Part shown: piece after piece, positions 14,021 through 17,664 of the stretch
Layout: each line of letters begins with the position of its first letter
How positions within the stretch are numbered: position 1 is the stretch's first letter
Origin: Deltaproteobacteria bacterium
GTDB taxonomy: Bacteria; Desulfobacterota; Desulfobacteria; Desulfobacterales; JAFDCJ01
Direction of reading: 5' to 3'
Assembly (NCBI GenBank): GCA_024277475.1
Contig: JAJRVC010000011.1
Location: 1-17,664, forward strand
Length of the DNA: 17,664 nucleotides
Translations under genes and position numbers: made by a program
Notes under the pieces: generated by a model
Databases searched by the model: none
What the model was told of the DNA's origin: nothing
What the model saw: the letters and a program-made list of their open reading frames with translations, nothing else

Positions 14021-15187
14021 AAAATGATTTTCCAGCGCCACTGCCATTCTTTGCAGAGCTTTCTGTAGTAAACTTCGGGAGCATCCAAAATTCAGCCGCG
14101 CAAACCCGGCTGCATCAAACTCAATCCCATCTTGAAGGCCCACCCCCGCATCTTCGAAAAAAGCCGTCGGATTCCTGATCCCGGCAGCCCGTATATCAAT
14201 CCAGGCAAGATAGGTGGCTTCCACGGGAGCCATTGAAAGATGGGGCATCCGGTTGACGGCTGCCTGAACAGTATCACGATTGCCCCTTAGATAATCAAGC
14301 AGCGCCTCATGCCAGTCGCTGCAGTCCTCATCCTCAAAAGCCACCCTTGTGGCCGTATAGCCCAGCGCGTTGGCCATAGGAACAATCCCGGCCATAGCTT
14401 CTTTGAATCGCCGCCGCAGGTCCTTTTCACCAATCACGGCGAATGCACATCCCAAACCGGGGAGGTTGAATGTCTTGCTGGCCGCCATCAGTGTAATTGT
14501 GCGTGCGGCCGTTTCCGGCTCCAGTGAGGCCATCGGGATATGAGGTTTGTCCTTGTCCAGAATCAGTCCGCAATGAATCTCATCCGAGCATATCACGATA
14601 TAGTGTTTTTTACAGATGGCGGCAAGGGTTTCCAGTTCCTCCCTGGTATAAACGCGTCCCACCGGGTTGTGGGGATTACAGAGAATGAAAACCCGGGTTT
14701 TGGCGGTTATCGATTTCTCAAGCCGATCAAAATCGAATTGCCACCGGTTATTTTTTTCTTCAAGGGGTACTTTAATTAAATTGCGGTGGAAATGCCCAGG
14801 ACCAGTTAAAAACGGCGGGTAGGCCGGCACCGCTGTCATCATGTCATCACCCTCATCACCCAAAGCACGGCAAACCACATTGAGTCCGGTTACCAATCCC
14901 GGCAGCCATACCAGCCATTCGGATTCAACCTCCCAGCCGTACATGTTTTTAAGCATGACAACAACCACATCATTTAATTCCCGTGGGGCGATGGTATAAC
15001 CGAATACCCCGTGGGCGATCCGTTGCTGCAAGGCTCTGATGACGGCGGGGGGGGATCGAAAGTCCATGTCGGCAACCCACAGGGGGATGATATCCCGCTT
15101 GATGTATTTATCCCATTTCAGACTGGCCGTAGCACGTCGTTCGACCGGTGTATCAAAATCAAATACCTGATTTTTTCCAATGCTCAT
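14015..15187 (-). CDS. PatB/MalY-type PLP C-S lyase (aminotransferase class I/II)
   Basis: A 390-residue fold-type-I PLP enzyme. The opening FDFDTPVERRATASLKWDKY followed by LWVADMDFRSPPAV is diagnostic of the MalY/PatB group, which cleaves cystathionine or cysteine C-S bonds to give pyruvate, ammonia and a thiol. Also seen are a GYTIAP segment, CNPHNPVGRVYTREEL, SDEIHCGL, and the Schiff-base lysine K238 in AASKTFNLPGLGCAF. A C-terminal LNFGCSRSLLQKAL holds the substrate-carboxylate Arg. The length is typical. The start ATG at 15187 lacks a strong Shine-Dalgarno (AGGA is 12 nt away). It is last in a minus-strand series behind the AIM24-like gene, with a 51-nt gap. Substrate choice (cystathionine, cysteine or other) cannot be told. 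Confidence 0.9.
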   Translation of the reverse strand: MSIGKNQVFDFDTPVERRATASLKWDKYIKRDIIPLWVADMDFRSPPAVIRALQQRIAHGVFGYTIAPRELNDVVVVMLKNMYGWEVESEWLVWLPGLVTGLNVVCRALGDEGDDMMTAVPAYPPFLTGPGHFHRNLIKVPLEEKNNRWQFDFDRLEKSITAKTRVFILCNPHNPVGRVYTREELETLAAICKKHYIVICSDEIHCGLILDKDKPHIPMASLEPETAARTITLMAASKTFNLPGLGCAFAVIGEKDLRRRFKEAMAGIVPMANALGYTATRVAFEDEDCSDWHEALLDYLRGNRDTVQAAVNRMPHLSMAPVEATYLAWIDIRAAGIRNPTAFFEDAGVGLQDGIEFDAAGFARLNFGCSRSLLQKALQRMAVALENHFK

Positions 15188-15238
15188 ATCTAATAATAAA
15201 TCCTGTAATACAATAGGTTTTTAAAGTTATAATACTTA

Positions 15239-16033
15239 CTAACGATTTTTACCATCGATTAATCCTCCAAGGGCACCCAAAAGAGATCCTTCCCCTTTGC
15301 TGCTGCCGCCGGCTGAAGGAGCATGCTGTAAAATACGATCGGCCATACGGGAAAACGGCAGACTCTGCAGCAACACAACACCGGTGCCGCTCAGCGTTGC
15401 CAAAAAAAATCCTTCGCCACCGAAAAACATAGACTTCAGACCGCCGGCTGATTCAATGTCATAATTGACGCCCTCGGTGAATGCCACAAGACAACCCGTA
15501 TCAGCCCTGAGAGTTTCATTTTTCAGTGTCTTCTTGACCACGGTGCCACCGGCGTGGATAAAAACCATGCCGTCACCATGCAGCCGCTGGAGGATGAAGC
15601 CTTCACCGCCAAAGAAACCGGTGCCTAACCGCTTGGTGAAGGCGATCCCGATTTCGGTGCCGAGAGCAGCGCATAAAAAAGCGTCTTTCTGACACAGCAA
15701 ATCGCCGTTTATTTTAGCCATATCGATGGGAATGATTTTACCGGGATAGGGTGCGGCAAAAGCAACACTCTTTTTCCCCGCCCCTGCATTGGAAAAATGG
15801 GTCAAAAAAATCGACTCACCGGTGAGCATTCGTTTTCCCGCATTCATTAATTTGCCCAACATTCCCTCAGCTGCTTTGGAGCCATCTCCCATCTTGGCCT
15901 CAAACGTGATGCCGTCATCCATGTAATTCATTGCACCGGCCTCGGCTACAACGGTTTCCGAGGGATCCAGCTCGACCTCCACAATCTGCATGTCATCGCC
16001 GATAATTTTGTAGTCAACTTCGTGGCATTTCAT
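15239..16033 (-). CDS. TIGR00266/AIM24 family protein
   Basis: A 264-residue protein of the AIM24 / TIGR00266 family, a Gly-rich beta-fold (double-stranded beta-helix-like) group. It opens with the typical strand [21 protein letters not shown], which is followed by YMDDGI. It contains [34 protein letters not shown] and [18 protein letters not shown], and ends in a low-complexity Gly/Ser tail. The family is widespread; the mitochondrial member affects inner-membrane organisation, and the bacterial role is unknown. An AGGAG Shine-Dalgarno lies about 9 nt before the ATG. It sits between the deacetylase-like and C-S lyase genes on one strand. Confidence 0.92.
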   Translation of the reverse strand: MKCHEVDYKIIGDDMQIVEVELDPSETVVAEAGAMNYMDDGITFEAKMGDGSKAAEGMLGKLMNAGKRMLTGESIFLTHFSNAGAGKKSVAFAAPYPGKIIPIDMAKINGDLLCQKDAFLCAALGTEIGIAFTKRLGTGFFGGEGFILQRLHGDGMVFIHAGGTVVKKTLKNETLRADTGCLVAFTEGVNYDIESAGGLKSMFFGGEGFFLATLSGTGVVLLQSLPFSRMADRILQHAPSAGGSSKGEGSLLGALGGLIDGKNR

Positions 16034-16146
16034 CTGTGTTTCTCCTATTTTTGCGGCCCGTCAGCCTGATTCGCCTGTTATTACAACCGTGCACGGACAA
16101 TCAACTCTTCACAGCGGCAAGCACTGCTCAGCTAATCCCATGATTC

Positions 16147-16185
16147 CTATTCGATTTTTGCTAAGGCAATCTTTCGTTTTTGCAT
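16147..16185 (-). CDS. 12-codon mini-ORF with strong ribosome site
   Basis: GGGAGGAATACG directly precedes an ATG at 16185. The frame reads MQKRKIALAKIE and stops at 16147. It begins 17 nt after the stop of the deacetylase-like gene. The Shine-Dalgarno is the best in this minus-strand series, yet no gene follows it. It may be the relic of a removed gene's start, a translated leader peptide, or chance. The remaining bases up to 16033 show no reading frame I would call. Confidence 0.22.
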   Translation of the reverse strand: MQKRKIALAKIE

Positions 16186-16202
16186 CGTATTCCTCCCTTG
16201 CT

Positions 16203-17234
16203 TCAACCGCCTATGAATCCGGTGAGCAAATTGACCACATTGATACCGATTTTTTCCACGGCATAACCACCTTCCATGACAAAAAGGCTGGGGCATTGTA
16301 TTCTTTGGGCAATTTTAAATCCTATTTTGAGGAAATGCTCACTTTTCAACTTGAATTTTGAAATGGGGTCTTCTTCATATGTGTCAACCCCCAGGGAAAT
16401 CACCAGTGCATCAGGTGAAAAGTCATCAATCCGGTTGAGGCCCTGATCGAGGCATTCCCGATAGGCTTCCCATTGTGTTCCCCACGGCATTGGAAAATTG
16501 CAGTTGTATCCTTCACCCGCTTTTACACCGGTTTCATCCGCATATCCGAGAAAATAAGGAAACTCCTGCCTGGGGTCGCCATGGAGCGAAACGTAGAGAA
16601 CATCGGATCGGTCGTAGAAAATAGTCTGGCTTCCGTTCCCGTGATGATAGTCCACATCCAACAGGGCCACCCGCTCTGCACCCCTGTCCAGCAATGCCTG
16701 TACGGCGACGGCGGCATTGTTGAAAAAGCAGTATCCACCGTAGATATCGAATCCGGCATGATGCCCTGGGGGTCTGCAGGCTGAAAACACGCTCTTTTGA
16801 CCGCCTCGAATCAATTCGACACCCGTCAGGGCTGCATTGACCGAGGCCGTAATGGCAGGCCACGTGCCGGCTGTGATGGGTGTGCCGGCATCAAATGAAT
16901 AGTAGCTCAATTTGCCGTCAATCTCCAGGGGTGGTATTTGCCGAAAGGTTCTACTGGGCCAGCAGATCGGCATCGCGTCGGAATCACCGTGACTCAGTTT
17001 CCAACTAGCGTAAGCCGTTTGCAAAAATTCGATGAATTCCGGCGCGTGTACCCTGGCGACGGGGTCGAGGCCGAAATCCTGCGGCACAACCACATCGCCA
17101 AGTTTCACCTCAGCGATCCTTTCCATGATGCGGTCCATACGCTCGGGACATTCGAAAGGCGTAACAAAATTGCCGTCTATCAGTTCGTACTTGCCGAAGT
17201 GCAGACGGTGGTCCTTTGAAAAAACGGTAATCAT
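16203..17234 (-). CDS. Histone deacetylase-like amidohydrolase (acetylpolyamine type)
   Basis: A 343-residue zinc amidohydrolase of the arginase/deacetylase superfamily. Its closest character is that of acetylpolyamine amidohydrolases and AcuC-type proteins, which remove acetyl groups from polyamines or lysines. Visible are CRPPGHHAG (tandem H158-H159), the zinc ligands D195 and H197 in LLDVDYHHGNG, SLHGDPRQEFPYFLG, D284 in SLGVDTYEEDP, and the catalytic-type Tyr324 in EGGYAVE. An N-terminal GTG start 15 codons upstream is possible. The ATG at 17234 is preferred since MITVFSKDHRLH matches the family opening and has a GAAG/GCGAG purine stretch before it. It is first in the minus-strand series leading to the AIM24-like and C-S lyase genes. 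The substrate is unknown. Confidence 0.92.
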   Translation of the reverse strand: MITVFSKDHRLHFGKYELIDGNFVTPFECPERMDRIMERIAEVKLGDVVVPQDFGLDPVARVHAPEFIEFLQTAYASWKLSHGDSDAMPICWPSRTFRQIPPLEIDGKLSYYSFDAGTPITAGTWPAITASVNAALTGVELIRGGQKSVFSACRPPGHHAGFDIYGGYCFFNNAAVAVQALLDRGAERVALLDVDYHHGNGSQTIFYDRSDVLYVSLHGDPRQEFPYFLGYADETGVKAGEGYNCNFPMPWGTQWEAYRECLDQGLNRIDDFSPDALVISLGVDTYEEDPISKFKLKSEHFLKIGFKIAQRIQCPSLFVMEGGYAVEKIGINVVNLLTGFIGG

Positions 17235-17260
17235 ACTCGCTTCTTTTACAAAAATTGATA

Positions 17261-17293
17261 TGGCCGCAAAAAGGCACAAAAATCACAAAAAAT
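17261..17293 (-). repeat. Degenerate intergenic TTTGTGCCTTTTTGCGGCC stretch
   Basis: On the minus strand, upstream of the deacetylase-like gene, the DNA reads as a short-period, T-rich series with GTG words ending in GCGGCC. It resembles the non-coding TTNGTG-repeat spacers I recall from genomes of this group. A related stretch (CTTNNNGTCTTGGTGGCC) is at 2271-2288 on the plus strand. The relation between the two is weak. Confidence 0.25.
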
Positions 17294-17375
17294 AAATCCG
17301 CCTATTTACCAATGAAGACCTCGCTTGTCTTTCACGTGTTAGTGATTATGTTAACCCAACCTGGATGAGCCGGAA

Positions 17376-17409
17376 TTGACTATTGAATATTTAATCGAAA
17401 ATATTCAAT
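17376..17409 (+). promoter_or_regulatory. Perfect 11-bp operator-like palindrome with promoter boxes
   Basis: ATTGAATATTT (17382-17392) and AAATATTCAAT (17399-17409) form a perfect inverted repeat with a 6-nt centre. TTGACT (17376-17381) abuts it, and AATATT (17400-17405) lies 18 nt from that box, so a promoter would be covered by a bound repressor. A further half-site-like AATATTTCAAT lies at about 17427-17437. The following gene is the aldo/keto reductase, about 85 bp downstream. No T-tract follows, so a terminator is unlikely. Confidence 0.5.
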
Positions 17410-17493
17410 CATTTGAAGATGGTAAAAATATTTCAATCCAATTTTTTAACACCAAATGCAAGAAAATACTAAGGGCCTAACATGGAGAAACCT

Positions 17494-17664
17494 ATGCAGC
17501 TTCGCACGCTTGGCATATCCGATTTAAAAATCTCCCCTATTCTCATGGGCACCTGGCAAGCCGGCAAAGAGATGTGGACCGGAATCGATGATGCGCAGTC
17601 CATCCGCGCCATTCGTGCGGCCGTTGATGCCGGCATTACCACCTTTGATACCGCAGCAGCTTAC
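17494..17664 (+). CDS. Aldo/keto reductase (3'-truncated by window edge)
   Basis: The first 57 codons of a gene that continues past the window. The product opens MQLRTLGISDLKISPILMGT and contains AIRAAVDAGITTFDTAAAY, the conserved N-terminal strand and the start of the catalytic Asp-Tyr motif of NADPH-dependent aldo/keto reductases. The Asp in FDTA and the final Tyr fit the usual catalytic Asp and Tyr, but the Lys and His lie beyond the end. Another ATG at 17482, four codons upstream in the same frame with AAGGG before it, is also possible. I favour 17494 because GGAG lies 6 nt ahead. The substrate cannot be guessed. The palindrome at 17382-17409 probably governs it. Confidence 0.9.
   Translation, partial: MQLRTLGISDLKISPILMGTWQAGKEMWTGIDDAQSIRAIRAAVDAGITTFDTAAAY

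Noticed and set aside
13738..14022. 94-codon plus-strand ORF after the adenosine-kinase-family gene
   Set aside because: It runs through the palindromic repeat and the terminator, has no Shine-Dalgarno, and is antisense to a recognisable HAD fragment.
16089..16361. 90-codon plus-strand ORF across the gap after the AIM24-like gene
   Set aside because: Mostly antisense to the end of the deacetylase-like gene, and without a ribosome site.
1..17664. CRISPR array, tRNA, rRNA, integrase, transposase or phage genes
   Set aside because: None was recognised on either strand. The window looks like core chromosome rather than a mobile island.

Overview
The window looks like ordinary chromosome of a sulfate-reducer-like member of the Desulfobacterota (Deltaproteobacteria), of mid-range GC. 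Reasons: a selA gene for selenocysteine synthesis, a fused CobA-HemD protein behind hemC (tetrapyrrole supply), an FmdB-type zinc ribbon with a Cys-rich tail, an AIM24 protein, and the style of the intergenic DNA. The assignment is an inference from gene content. No marker gene, rRNA, tRNA, CRISPR array or intact mobile element is present.

Layout. (1) 1-310 (+): the 3' end of an aspartate kinase gene, then a possible 29-residue single-span membrane peptide. (2) 285-2099 (-): rfbB then pyrF. (3) 2437-6811 (+): selA, a TPR protein with a degenerate GGDEF-like domain, a GmhA-type sugar-phosphate isomerase, and a 315-residue conserved protein of unknown function flanked by two related hairpin repeats. 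(4) 7006-12924 (+): fmdB-like, hemC, cobA-hemD fusion, an M20-peptidase-like protein lacking its catalytic Glu pair, a GT81 glucosyl-3-phosphoglycerate synthase, and moaA. Most junctions overlap or are short, so this reads as one operon or two. (5) 12924-13158 (-): a probable stand-alone small RNA gene with its own promoter, structured body and Rho-independent terminator. (6) 13250-13732 (+): an adenosine-specific kinase family gene, followed by a long imperfect hairpin repeat and a decayed HAD-phosphatase fragment. (7) 14015-17234 (-): histone-deacetylase-like amidohydrolase, AIM24 protein, and PatB/MalY-type C-S lyase. (8) 17494-end (+): the start of an aldo/keto reductase gene behind an 11-bp perfect palindrome.

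How the genes fit together. HemC and CobA-HemD turn porphobilinogen into uroporphyrinogen III and then precorrin-2, the branch point for siroheme, haem d1/alternative haem and cobalamin. MoaA starts molybdopterin synthesis and SelA makes Sec-tRNA, cofactors often needed together by respiratory oxidoreductases such as formate dehydrogenases. RfbB and GmhA supply surface-sugar precursors. The GT81 enzyme points to glucosylglycerate-type solutes or glycolipids.

The strongest candidate for something undescribed is the small RNA at 12924-13113 on the minus strand. It has an A-tract, a TTGACC/TTAAAT promoter, several helices, a T9 terminator, and two near-identical C-rich (anti-Shine-Dalgarno-like) motifs predicted to be unpaired. 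The next most interesting are the M20 pseudoenzyme overlapping gpgS, and the unknown protein framed by related hairpins.
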